64,000 bases of DNA from Calvatia gigantea (Eukaryota > Basidiomycota > Agaricomycetes > Agaricales > Lycoperdaceae). Each line of letters begins with the position of its first letter. Position 1 is the stretch's first letter. The translations under genes and the position numbers were made by a program. Below are positions 23,620-34,619 of the stretch, piece after piece. Where the stretch lies: assembly GCA_025093985.1 (NCBI GenBank), contig JACAAK010000011.1, positions 1,612,001 to 1,676,000 on the forward strand. The letters run 5' to 3'. Under the pieces are notes generated by a model. It was given only the letters and a program-made list of their open reading frames with translations, made no database searches and was not told the origin of the DNA.

Positions 23620-24320
23620 ATCTCGAGAAAAGTTTCGAGCTTGCACAAAACACGCCCTGGCCGCTTGTAACCTCTTGTAGCTCGCCTCGGTCCCCCAAAT
23701 GCAATTCACTGTGATACCCCTTGATCAAGTGGACATCACCCCGAATAAAAATTGTTTGCCTCTCAGATAGATCGACCACACGTCCGGCCAAACCAACGTA
23801 CCCTAGACCGCGAGTGCAGGGAACACCTCTAATCTCCATTGAGACTTGATTTCAACTCCTGACTGATGCCACCTGGCAGGTACTCTCAATGGTAGCGACC
23901 CGCCACACCTTTCCTTGGTGACAATCTTGCTAAAGGCGTGTTCTGTCGCGGACTGGCACACACAAAAAAACTCAGACAACATATGGAGTTAGTGACGCGT
24001 GCTGATGAGCGAGCCAAATGTTGTACCCCTTTTTACACACCAAGTGAGTATTCTGGAGCCGAAAGATGGTGTTGAAAATTCAATGAAGCGGGTGATGTGT
24101 CATGTCTGGGGATCGTGTCGTCGGTGTGTGCACTCGATCAGTTGGAGGTCTAGTTCAATGTCACTTACAAGGGAGAGGATGTTCTTGTGACAAGGTTAGC
24201 CAGGTGCATGGTTCTCACATCTCCGTGGGCTTAGCGATATGACTTTTTTTTTTTTGGGGTGGGGGGGGGGTTTGAAGGGCGGAGTATTTTAGGTATTGTG
24301 ACCGGCAAGTCAGAATAAGT
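23620..24320. repeat. Dispersed repeat R, copy 3
   Basis: This matches R copies 1 and 2 by the landmarks ccaaaccaacgtaccctaga (about 23780), attgagacttga, gctaaaggcgtgttctgt (about 23930) and gcggagtattttaggta (about 24280). It carries a long t-run followed by a g-run near 24250. The following bases to 24678 hold no gene I can support. Confidence 0.5.
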
Positions 24321-24678
24321 AGGGCAGTAGGCTTGACCCTCCTTCGCCTAAAGGATAAAATACCGAGAAAATAATTGAGAAGCTCACAGAAAGATTGGTG
24401 TTTTTACTGTATCAGGTCTCTCGGGGCAACGAGCAATTAACAATGTCCCCATAAGCCCGCGGGAAATTAAATTCTTGGCTCAAAAAGCGGGCGGCCGGGT
24501 TTGCCAGGCTGGTGCTGGAGTAGGGAGGCGGATTGGGATCGAGGGATCAGGATTTCATAGCCACAATGGGACAGCGGGAGACAGTGGTTTGAGGCGTGGA
24601 GAAGCGTGGACCTGGTCGAGGAACCTTGGGGCGAGTGTGTTCATAAAAGTGCTGGGATCGAAGAGGTATGCATGAGTC

Positions 24679-26350
24679 CTATGCCATGTCAAGCGTGATA
24701 CAGGTCCTTTCTCCAGAATGCAACAACACAACCCGGCCACTTAGTATATCCGCCCCCACCACCGCATAGCGGTATGTGTCGCCGGAGAGCTTGGGCAGTC
24801 GGGACTTCTTGATTCGAAAAGCGGATTCCGTCGCTCCAGCGTTCCAGGAATAAGTGACGACATTCAAAGTCCAGTCGCGCTGGAGGACAGCGGCAGCAGA
24901 CTGGTCCACCAATCCGGAGAGATAGCGATTGTCAGGGTTCGAGAGGCGACGGCCCAGAGGTGTGAGCAATGGGGGGTCGTTGACTGTATCTTTGGACAGG
25001 CGCAAGAGGTGGTATTCGCTGCGGTGTAGCATAACCATCCACGTGAAATCTCGATAGAAAAATGGGGGTACAATGTCTCTACGATAAGAGCCTTGCGGAA
25101 AGCGATACACTGGCGATGCTTCACGTTGGGGATCCTGGTGCTCCAATTGTGAAATAATATACACGTCAATAGATGTGGGGCTAGTCGCTACGACATGGCC
25201 ATGAGTGGAAACAAAGACACCAGACTAAACAGGCGTTAACAAAGAAACGTCAATGCAAAGTGACACTGACCACATCGTCCTCGACCCCCAGTTGTACCGA
25301 AATCTCGGGCCATTTGAGCTGGCTAGCTGCAACCGGCATATACTGACGCAAGATCAACTGCTGTCTGAGGTTCTCTGTGTGCCTAGTTCCAGTCGCTCGG
25401 ACTTCTACCAGAAATCTGTCTGATAGGCCTACACAAGGCCTTCTCGCGTAGTGGCGGCTACGTTGCCCAAAAGCGCGCGTCGCGGTCCAACGCAACTCTT
25501 CACCATCTTTAGACAGGTCAACCTGATATATCCGCGTCCGCGTCACATATCCGCCTGAGTGGTCACGGAATCAAAAGGGACATTCACGACTTCGCAGATG
25601 TGTTGCTTACGTTTCTCGGGTCCCATGTATCGCCAGACGGCAACGCGGAAGGACAGAATCTCTGCTGATGTATCGACCCATACTTCAAAGGACATAAGAT
25701 TGTCGAGTGTCTTGTCTTTTGCATCGTATTCTCCCGGGTCGAAGAGTAGCTCTAATTGTGGGTAGGGGAGTTGGAGGTCGCAGACAAAGAATTGGCCGTT
25801 GAGGTTGTTTGCAAGCAGATATCGCCCACCGGGGAGTAACTGGGCTTTCTCGATCGATGTCGTCCCGGAATACTGGAAAGAACGTGGTTGAAAGACAAGC
25901 GGTTCATCCAAGACCCAGGAATCATACACCCGTAATCTTTCCATGGCCCAGTGTTCAAGTTCTTGAATTGTACGTCGATGTAGTTTTTCATTAAAACTTG
26001 GACCATCAGAGGTTGATTCGAGCGATTGGAGGAGACGATGCCAGAACTGTCGTGACCTCGTTGCACCATAGAATGTTCGACAAGTCTATGGATGTGAGCA
26101 CCAAACTAAATGCGGTTGCATGAGTGGGACACACCAACTTTGCAGAAACCAGATCTCGGGAACTGAGGTAATATAGGATCTCAAATAATGTTTCCGGCGG
26201 CAACGATAATATTGTTTTCTGGGAGCTGGCGTGATCTAGCTGTCGGGTGCGTAGGAATTCACTGGTGGAGGAAGAGAGCCACTGTGTGACGGTTTGTAAT
26301 ATTCGAAATGATATCCGAAGAAACGCAGAAAACATGAAAAAACGGAACAT
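24679..26350 (-). CDS. F-box protein, array copy 6 (intact)
   Basis: The start is ATG 26350 (MFRFFMFSAFLR). The F-box reads SLPPETLFEILYYLSSRDLV, then SAKL and, after a gtgtgt intron, TCRTFYGATRSRQFWH. The next exons follow the family pattern: exon 2 to GPEK (donor gtaagc), exon 3 from GYVTRTRIYQVDLSKDGEE to VEDDV, exon 4 from SGVFVSTHGHVV to TCITLDMA. No break is seen. Exons 3 and 4 resemble copy 5 most closely. The presumed role is an SCF substrate receptor of unknown target. It is divergent from N copy D. Confidence 0.8.
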
Positions 26351-26714
26351 CTCGACTTGTGGTTGAGGCCGAGGGTTGAACGGAACGTTGAAATTTTGAA
26401 ATGGCGAAGATTGAATCTGAAGTCCTTTTCGTTCGGCACGTGCGAACCGCGTGTGATCCAGAATTAATGATCAGCTATTTTGCGACCCTTGATGAGCCCT
26501 TCAGATTGATCATTTGGTGCCCCAGGCGCAAGGAATCTGCACACATCCTACACGCACCTCACAAAAAAAATGTCAAAGACATATCATATAGCTTGTCGCT
26601 ATATAGGCCTTTCTGAAAGCTTCGCAGTTAGTTAAACCATCCGCCCCCTACGCAGTTTTCTCTCCATACCCTATGATCCGGGAGAACTTCCACACGACCC
26701 CAGAATCTACGCAA
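26351..26714. promoter_or_regulatory. Divergent promoter region, unit D, with CACGTG
   Basis: CACGTG at 26437-26442 lies in ttcggcacgtgcgaaccgcg, then gtgtga, the clearest form of the element shared with units B and C. A TATA-like stretch (gctatatagg, about 26598) lies on the N-gene side. Confidence 0.5.
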
Positions 26715-28517
26715 ATGTCCCAAACACCCCCAGGTATATTTACGAGACATTGTGACGCCATCCGAAGTCTCAAAGTACATCCCCAGGTTCATCTCTTCAA
26801 CCCGATTTCCTCGAGAAATTCGACACCTTAATTGCACTTGGCAAATGGGGGAGTCACAGCGTGAAACAGGATGTTGAAAGGACCATCCTGGACCCCCTGG
26901 AGAAGGAAATCCGGAAGAATGTTACCCACGATGGAGAGCAAAAGGACTATATCACGGCTCTCAGGTCGCTCGCTTCCAACCCACATTCCTTGAGGGATTT
27001 TGCCGAAAGGGTTTTCACGGGAACTTACAGAAACACCACGTTTACGGTTAATAAGTAGCTTAGCTCTGATAGTTCCGATCTCTGACATCCCACGCTTTTC
27101 TAGGTCTGTAGCCTCTCAAAGGTTAGTAGAGCAGGGGCGTTCGGCAACTTGGGCATTAATATCAAGGACGGGTATTCTGTCGACACTCTCCTGCAAGTGA
27201 CGGAGTCAAAAGTCTTCAAGAGTCTCCATGCGTGCGAGCCAGTTGTGAGAGCGAAAGTCCTCCAGTTCAAGGGCGGCCTGAAGAATAAGCAGCTTCTCTA
27301 CCCAGGCTCTCTACCCAGGCGATGTCAGTATAACACACCCCATGCTCGGAGTCGATCTCATTTCTAAGGTTCTCCCTTATTGTCTAGTCTGAGCATGTGG
27401 CCAGGGCCATGATTAATGCTCACCTCGAGTTTCTCTTCGACCTGAACCACGTTATTTCCTCTATATTGGAGCTCTGGCTTGCACGCTCAACCTCAGAGCG
27501 CCAACCAGTTGTGATGCAACATACTGATAGAAACCGCACCCATCGAACCTATCTCACTGGCCGCACGGATTATATGGTACTCGCTATCACGGGAGTTGCT
27601 GATGGCCTCCCCACCAGCCAAGTTGTTGGCATAGATCGCGATACGATTTTGGAGAAGCTTGATCTGGCAAACTGTATGTGCGTCGTTTGCATTCGGATAA
27701 ACTTGCAAGTTAACGGCCGCTAGTCAAGCAGCGACTGTATTCAGACTTACCCGGTCATCTCACAGGCAAGTTAGGGGGTGACCAAGGATGGGAGGCATTG
27801 TTTCTAGAGGCCAAAAGCATCAGCTTGTTCTCCCGGGGAAGGAGTGAGTCGCTCCTCACATGCCGCCACCCTTTAGAGTTTCTCACATTGTGATGGTTTG
27901 ACAGTCGATGTCTCCAATTTGTATCAAGTCATCACGACCTGTTGCATTGCGTGCGTCGTGACTGATTTTCCCCTGGGTGCTGACACATTGAAAATACTGA
28001 CCAATTTAGGGGTGTCTCCGGCCGAAAGGCTCATAAGGTCCTCAAATTCTCCCTGAGTAGTGGGCACCACTGGATTTTTGGTGTCGTGGACAACACGACA
28101 GCAAGTGCTTATGTGACGACAATCCTTGATAACTCTGACTTTCGGAGGACCCGTGACGTTCTCCACCTACTGGTTCTCTGGGTTGGCTGTATTCTTCCTT
28201 CGCCCCTCCCTCATGTCTGAGATTTTTGGCAGATGGTTTTACCTGGTCCAATTCTCAAAGATTATCTTTTCGCGGAAGTTACACCTCAGCTACTTCTGCC
28301 GAACATCGAGGCGAAGTCGGAGTCACAAACTAGGACAGGTACAAATGAAGGCAAGATACCTAAGGTGGAGGGTGAGGAAGGGAACCCAAATAAGGACGGG
28401 GAGGACTTGGCCAAAGAGGAAGAGGGCAGAAGAGGTGACACAGACGATGAGGAAGGAGACAGTGGGGTAGAGGATGAAAAGGACGAGAATGACGAGGGGG
28501 ATGGTGGGAAATTTTAG
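26715..28517 (+). pseudogene. N-family (PD-(D/E)XK-like) gene, copy D, one frameshift seen
   Basis: It starts at ATG 26715. Exons 1-3 are clean (KQDVERTILDPLEKEIRKN, VCSLSKVSRAG, GGLKNKQLLYPG). At about 27297-27322 the stretch ctctacccagg is repeated with a 13-base period. That shifts the frame just before the intron that precedes the SEHVARAMINAHLEFLF exon. Downstream is clean: LELWLARSTSE, GRTDYMVLAI, LFLEAKSISLFSRG, NLYQVITTCC, HHWIFGVVDN and an acidic tail ending EGDGGKF. Like copy B, it has a single visible break, so a short sequence check decides whether it is alive. Confidence 0.6.
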
Positions 28518-28884
28518 TAGTGAGTTGGAGTAGGCAAGATTACCCGCGACCATGGTTCGCAGGTAGCAATGCCACCGTGTGGCCTCTGCAAGTCCGCCTC
28601 CGTATCCTACAAGCGTTCACACATTATATTCCTGTCTTCTTTAGTTCAGTATACTTAATTCACCCTTCCTCACCGGGTGCGGTATACCTAACAACTGAAT
28701 TGCTTACTCATTAGAAAACATTGTGGACATTATACTACAAGTATCCAGTGTTCTAGGAATCTAGAATAGCATGATCAATACACAAACCATTCCAGTAAGA
28801 CCCCTCGGCTCCATTAAAGTTCGTCACATCAAATCATGTCCTTAAACGGTCGCATGATTCCCTACATGCCTGTCTACAGCTTGC

Positions 28885-29681
28885 TGTGGAGATTGGATGG
28901 CACCTGACACTGAAAAGTGTCATGTACGCGTCCTCCTCCCACCACTCCACTTCACCGACGACGCCGTTCACTTCCGAGAACGATGACCAAGACACTGACC
29001 CTGAAAATCCCATTTCCGAGCCATCCAAAATCCGGACCATACACGATTTCCTAATTCGGAAGTCGCGACCATGGAAGCTCCAACCTCTGAACTCCACCTC
29101 ACCTGCCCGTACTTCTCATTTCCGACTCTAAAAACCTACGGACTGCTTTCCTATTCATCTTTAAGCTTTTTTTTACATTCCTCGTAATTTAGAATCTCAT
29201 AGAATAAGTTTCCGGCCCACTTTTATCCCCACTCAGTATGTTTCCCATGTTTCTTTCTCTAAAATTTACATTCCACCCCCTGTAATACACGCGCACAGAC
29301 CAACTCTGTGTCTATAAAACCTGTATACTACATGGTAGTCAGGTAGCTACAAATTAGCCAAGTTTCGACTTGAAGTCTCTGTCTCTAGCCTATTTCCCTA
29401 ATCTATTTCTCTTTCTCTCTCTCCTCTCTCTCGTCTCGACACCGAATCGCCACGCAATCGTAAACGCAGCCTTCTGAACATTCAGTAATCGCTCTCGACA
29501 TCTTTCTGGACCCTTCTCTCATCGTTCCGAGCCTTCGGAACAAGATTATCCTCCGTTCCGTTGCCCCACCATTTTCGTGACCTCCACTCCTACCCTCCTT
29601 TTCCAACACCTCCCCTCGGTCAAGAACAACGTCTGACGGACGCCGACGTGCTCGTGCACCTGGCCGTAGCCTCCCTCTTCA
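28885..29681. mobile_element. Solo LTR of a retrotransposon, 797 bases
   Basis: The element starts TGTGGAGATTGG and ends CCCTCTTCA, giving the TG...CA ends of an LTR. It is flanked by TTGC at 28881-28884 and 29682-29685. The related T copies have the uninterrupted site (cttgtctccaaacatg), which shows the insertion directly. A TATA-like tctataaaacc at about 29311 and a pyrimidine-rich tract follow, as in LTR promoters. No internal retrotransposon genes are present, so it most likely formed by recombination between two LTRs. Superfamily is not certain. Confidence 0.75.
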
Positions 29682-31150
29682 TTGCCTCCAGACATGTTTG
29701 AAGGATAACTCGATGGCGGTGGCAGTGGGAGGGGTGGTCGCGTAAATCTGAAGTGAAATGGGCTACAGGCTGTCGCTGTAGACTTATACGTCGGAGCCCG
29801 AGAGGCCACGCTCATCCGGTCATCATCGGCCTCTCTGTAGACTGGAAGAGTCATAAAACTCTGGTGACTGAGAGTTGTGCCATAGGTGGGGGGGCGGTTC
29901 CTTCCTGGGCTTTCTAGCGCTGGACTCTCGCCAGGAATGTCCACAGATGCCGGTGATATCGGGGTCTCTGGCACCCGCAGGTCACCGAGGTCAATGGCGG
30001 GCAGCTCCGGATTTACAGTCTGCGAAATCGACGGAGGAGAAGTTGTTATATGGGAGGGGGAAGTATTTCTTGTGCCGATCCTTCCCTGATCCTCAACGGT
30101 AGGCCGCCTGAGAGGCTCCAGGGGCCTTGGCCTCGGAGTTCTTGTCATAGAAATTGTTCCCAGCCAACGTCTCGAATCCTCACTATTGCTTCTAGATAAG
30201 GTAGTATTTGTATTTCCGGATGTGAAAGTTGTGATGGATTGTCCATCAGGGGGTCTGGCTTGTGTTTGGGTTGATGGTCTCGAGATTCAGGAATAAGTTA
30301 CTCGAAGGTGGAGAGGGCGTGCCAGATGAAAGTGAGGAACGGAAAAAGAAATGCGAGAGCGTTCCCAAGGAAATGTATGTCTGCTGGGCCTCGACTTGGC
30401 CCACTGATGATAACCGAGCGGCACTTTCCTCTCGAACGAAGAATCGAAACCAGCCGTAAGAGATGCCTCGCCTCCTGAGCCGGGGTATTGAATGAATGAT
30501 GACGGCGAAAAGCGCGCCGACCACTAGGTTGAGTGCAAAAAGGAATAGTCGGTGCTCAAGAATGTAAACAAATATTGTCAAAACTGTCTCGGAACCACTG
30601 GGCGAAGGCGGTGGTCAGCGGACGACTTTTGAGGCGCAGATGTGGCCTTACCCGGGCATTCTCTTAAACATGCTTCCCCGGGAGATAAAACGAGTGATAA
30701 TTCAGCGAAACCGCGGAAAGAGGTGTCTGAGAGGCGTGTTAAAGGGGGGATCATTCCTCCAGCTCAGGACTCGGGAATCTTATCACAGACTTATATCTGC
30801 ACCTCATGAAACCAGATGGCCTGGGCTTCGTGATATCAGTTAGAGAGAAGGCATCAAAGATCGAGCCCAGCTTCTCGTTGATGATGGCCTTGGTAAAACC
30901 GTACAGCGTGGGGGCAGGAGAAGATTGGATGTTTGCGGTATGAGTTAAAATAGCCACCATCAGCATGCACCTAGCTTTACAGCACAGGCCATAGCACAGC
31001 GTTGGGCGCCCGGCGCTGATTCGCCGGGATGCGCTATTCAACATATTCTCGGCTTGTTTGGATTGTAGACGGACTTCAAGGTAAAAACACTGAGGATTGG
31101 GTTGGGTTAAGGGAGTAAGAAGGAGTGTGGTTTCTTGTGGGATTCTTCCT
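29546..31150 (-). pseudogene. T-family membrane protein with PY motifs, copy 3, end altered by LTR
   Basis: This is the best-kept T copy. Leftward it has TLYGFTKAII...GSIFDAFSLTDI (about 30860-30930), a membrane helix after a cgcccag acceptor (about 30540-30590: LFLFALNLVVGALFAVI), a basic stretch, then the long last exon (30240 leftward) with VPETPISPASVDIPGE, GRNRPPTYGTTLSH, MTLPVYREADDDRMS and RPPLPLPPPSSY. The solo LTR at 28885-29681 replaces the last codons, so the frame runs into LTR sequence and stops at 29546. One base seems missing between the helix exon and the tail relative to copy 1, so it may be dead. Only the regions named are well supported. Confidence 0.45.
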
Positions 31151-31159
31151 AATTTAGGC

Positions 31160-32332
31160 AGAAAACATGAGCGGTCCGAGACAGGCGAACGACTTGAACA
31201 ATTGCTGTGATGACAGGAAACAAAGCGGATCATCCTATATTAGATTCGGAAAAGATTGGGCACGGTGAGGCCGAATCCGATACATCACGACTCATGCCCC
31301 TTCTCAGTCACACATTTTTGTTCAACGGGATCCGCCCTTTTTCCGTGCCTCCTCGCCTCCTCTTCATTGGAGTGAGTTACCCCTGAAATCTTCGGGTTTG
31401 AAGACTGAAGGGAATTTTGAGCTGTGGAGGGATCCCCCAGCATCTTTGCTGTCCACAATCGCGTAACTCCATCCGCTATGTTAAACCTTAGCCTTCCCTA
31501 TTTCTTTGAACTGTCATTAAAAACGGCCAAAGCCTGATGCATCATATGTATCATACCCCTGCTGTGTTTGCGTTTTAGCGGGGTGACAGTCGGGGGAAGG
31601 GACAGACCGTATGGGCGGTGTCCGCACGCTGGAGCGGGGATACACGCCAGACGAGGAAATCAGTCGCTGACCAGGGGTTCGCTAATGCATGAGTTTGACC
31701 CTGGATTGGGGACAGGGGATGATCGATGAGATGGCAGTGAAGCATAAGGTTTAATATGGGGTGTGAGGGATTGCACAGTCAACATGTCATTCCGAGGGCG
31801 CTGCGACGCACAGTGTTCAAGATGCAACCTATGTCGATGACCCATGAAATAAAATCGCGGCGTTGGGGGATTGGGGCCCAAGAGAATCGTCGTTACCTGA
31901 GGAGGGGGGCGGAAAGAATAATGGTATGATTTATTTTGCGGACTCGAAGGTATCCGAGTCGAGCCACATCTAAGGAGCGGGTGGGTTGGTGAGTGGGGTT
32001 TGAACGTTGAGGTACGAAGTTGGAAGTTTGAGCAGCTTGGTCCGTGGATGTAAGGACGTAGGGAAAAGCTTCTTAGGGATTCCAACACGTCAGGAAGAGT
32101 CCTGTATGCGGTAAACAACAACGTGACAGTGTGTGCGAAATTTAGAGGTGGAGGACGAAGAAGAGAACTTTTATATACAAAAGATGGAGCTCAAGACTCT
32201 GATGGCCAAAAAGAAAGTCAATATAGAAGAAAAAAAAAGTGGCGCAGAGACGAGTTGACTTCGACCCACACCCAGGCGCCTGTATCAGATAAAATTGCTT
32301 TCATTATTGATGTTAGAAATCAATGCAGTTCA
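31160..32332. other. Gap without a supported gene
   Basis: Several open frames exist (for example 31660-32121 on the minus strand), but they lack conserved composition, splice logic or known motifs. I see no repeat shared with the rest of the window. Confidence 0.4.
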
Positions 32333-33181
32333 TCAAGATTTTTGGATGGGAAACGAAGGAAGTGGTAATGGCGGTGGCAAAACTGGTCGCTCGCGACGCG
32401 CAATTGTTGTGGAAGCAGGACGTCGGCTCGATACCCGACTAAGTCGATCACCTTCATTCTCTTGGTATAAGGGTAAAGTGGAGATGGTCGCCCCGCTCGC
32501 GCAGGTACGATATGTCGGTGGCCGTGTGCTCTCTGCCGGGCTGGCCAAAGCGCCCTCTTCTCCCAGATTGTGGGAGGGACAACGAGAAATGCAATTTAGG
32601 TCATCATCAATAAGTGAAGAGGGTGTCGGAGAGGAAATGGAAGGGTGGGTCGCTGCGCCATCAACCGCGCATTCATGCGAACTATTGACCTCTTCGGCGG
32701 TTGGTGTCGCGGACGGTGTGAAGGTGGTACGAACGGTGGGCCCTGCGGCTGTGTGTGGACCATTATCAAACGGGGTTGTTCGGAAAAATGTGATAGATTC
32801 GGGTGTCCTTGGTGTTGGTAGGCCACTGTCCTCGTGAATGGTCTCGACTTGATTGTCCTGACTGTGTCGCCGGATCGAATCCGTCAGGTTCCCTGGCTCA
32901 GCGGGAGCAATTACGGCTTCAACGTCGGGGCGTCTTCGCAGCGGGACGAGCACTTCATGCTGTAGTCCACCCTGTGGAGCTGTTGAAGCCGCTTTGAAAA
33001 TCAATGGGCTTTGTAGGTCCACACGAGGTCGGGGATGGGCGACAAGCACCACGAGTAGGTGACAGAAATCAAGCGTGAGTGGTATTATGACGAAAAATAA
33101 GGGGATGAGCCATCTTGTGTCGAAGGGCTCAGCTCGAATGGTTACTGACGCGGTTTGCTTGGCACTGTAAATTCGTGTCAA
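32333..33181 (-). CDS. Single-pass membrane protein with tandem PY motifs
   Basis: One long exon encodes about 275 residues. After a gaatttacag acceptor (about 33171) it reads SAKQTASVTIRAEPF, a hydrophobic helix (WLIPLFFVIIPLTLDFCHLL) and then a long Ser/Thr/Pro-rich tail. The tail holds RPPTY, eleven residues, then LPLY, and ends RPVLPPPLPLPS. This is the same arrangement as in the T copies, so it is a divergent paralogue. PPxY and LPxY motifs bind WW domains of Nedd4/Rsp5 ubiquitin ligases in other membrane adaptors. The first exon was not found; 33182-33800 is the likely place. Confidence 0.6.
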   Translation of the reverse strand: MTRIYSAKQTASVTIRAEPFDTRWLIPLFFVIIPLTLDFCHLLVVLVAHPRPRVDLQSPLIFKAASTAPQGGLQHEVLVPLRRRPDVEAVIAPAEPGNLTDSIRRHSQDNQVETIHEDSGLPTPRTPESITFFRTTPFDNGPHTAAGPTVRTTFTPSATPTAEEVNSSHECAVDGAATHPSISSPTPSSLIDDDLNCISRCPSHNLGEEGALASPAESTRPPTYRTCASGATISTLPLYQENEGDRLSRVSSRRPASTTIARRERPVLPPPLPLPSFPIQKS

Positions 33182-34619
33182 AATCCATCAGGTGAGGGAA
33201 ACCAGAGTAAAGCATTACTTGATTTCGTTTTTACCATCAAATGGGAGCGGAACGGAAGGGGTTGGGAAGTTGGTTATGAAAAGGAAAATCGAGAGAGGGT
33301 AGGGCCAGAGATTTCCTATTAGAGGGCTTGAGAACATGATCTGAGCTGTAAAAAACCGAGAGTGATTTAAAACTGACAACGACGATTTTAAAGTCTGCGG
33401 GGGTGTGGCAGCTCATAAATGACACGGACGAAAAAAAGAAAACCTATGTTTGGTGGATGGCACGTCCGATCGCATGGTAACGACGTACATTGATCAACTT
33501 GTTCCGTGCTACATCGCCTTCCCCTGGATCTTTATTCAAGGAGCTTTCAAGGTGGTTCAGGGATTGTTCTTGGGATTGGCTCTAGCTAGATGAGTCAAAT
33601 TCAGTATTCGTCCAGAAAATGGCTCCACTTTCACTCATACCGGACTCGTGAGTCGTATCCACTGTTGAGCGAGGCGAAATACCAACGGGATTCAGATATC
33701 GGTGGTCAAATGCTTGATCCAAACGCAAACACAGCTCTGGGTCAGATTAAAAAAAAAAAAAAGATCTTCGATGGACTGGATTATTCTCCTTTTCGCCAAG
33801 GAGACGGAGATGGACGGAATTGCAAAGCCTCCACGCCAGTGGCTCAGACCTCAGGGCTAGCGGCGGTATGGACAGGTCATGCCAGGCTGGTTTTTATTGT
33901 GTTTGGGAGAGAGAGAGCACTTGGGAATAAGGAGGACTAGTAGGCTTGGGCAGGTCTTAAAAAGCTTCCGTAGTGTGCGGGTAATAATGCACAGGATATA
34001 TATCAGGTAGTTAGGTACCCATCAATATCAACGGACTCTCTTACAAAAAACACACCAGAGTACATCAAATGGCGAACACCGCGCAGCTTGGGCGTCGGAT
34101 TATTAAGTGATGTAGCTTTCGTTACTATCTAGGAATCCATCATAGCCGGGAGAGCATAGAGTTGCTAGCGAAAACGAAGCTGCGTTGATCTTCGACGAGC
34201 ATTTCAAATGCTACTGTGAGCCTACAAGTGCGCGAGTTGGCAAAGCAAGTAGGTGGTGTCGTCGTAGTGAAAAACAAAGAAAAATGATCGTGTGGATGTA
34301 TAAATTAACCTCTTTGTTTGGAGCTGTTTATATTAAGGGACGTTGACCAGATTGTTTGGGACCAAAAATAATTACTAAAGTATGCTTCCAAGAGTGGAAT
34401 GCGTATCGGAGAACACACTCCTCCAACACAAAAGTGAAGCGGGCTTCCACAACTAGTAATAATTAGCTTATATATGTCCTGTATCAAATTGTGGAGGGGA
34501 AATATGTGTGAACGGAAAAAGTAGATGAAAGGCGAGGACAACATCTCTTCCAAGCATTACGAAACTATAAACCCCCCCTCAACACATCTTTCGCCTCGGG
34601 TCATATCCTCCTCCCCTTT
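33182..34619. other. Gap between PY-motif gene and BUR1
   Basis: About 1.4 kb. The stretch at 33635-33690 (ggactcgtgagtcgtatcc) weakly resembles the N-terminal region of T copies 2 and 3, so the missing first exon of the gene at 32333 may lie here. An a-run lies near 33751-33764. The remainder is AT-rich 3' flank of the kinase gene. Confidence 0.35.

Noticed and set aside
2254..28517. Regular repeats considered as a CRISPR array or centromeric repeat
   Set aside because: The repeats are kilobase-long diverged gene copies in a eukaryotic genome, without short direct repeats and spacers.
31660..32121. 153-codon minus-strand frame
   Set aside because: Pro/Ser-rich by chance composition, no splice partners, no domain and no second copy.
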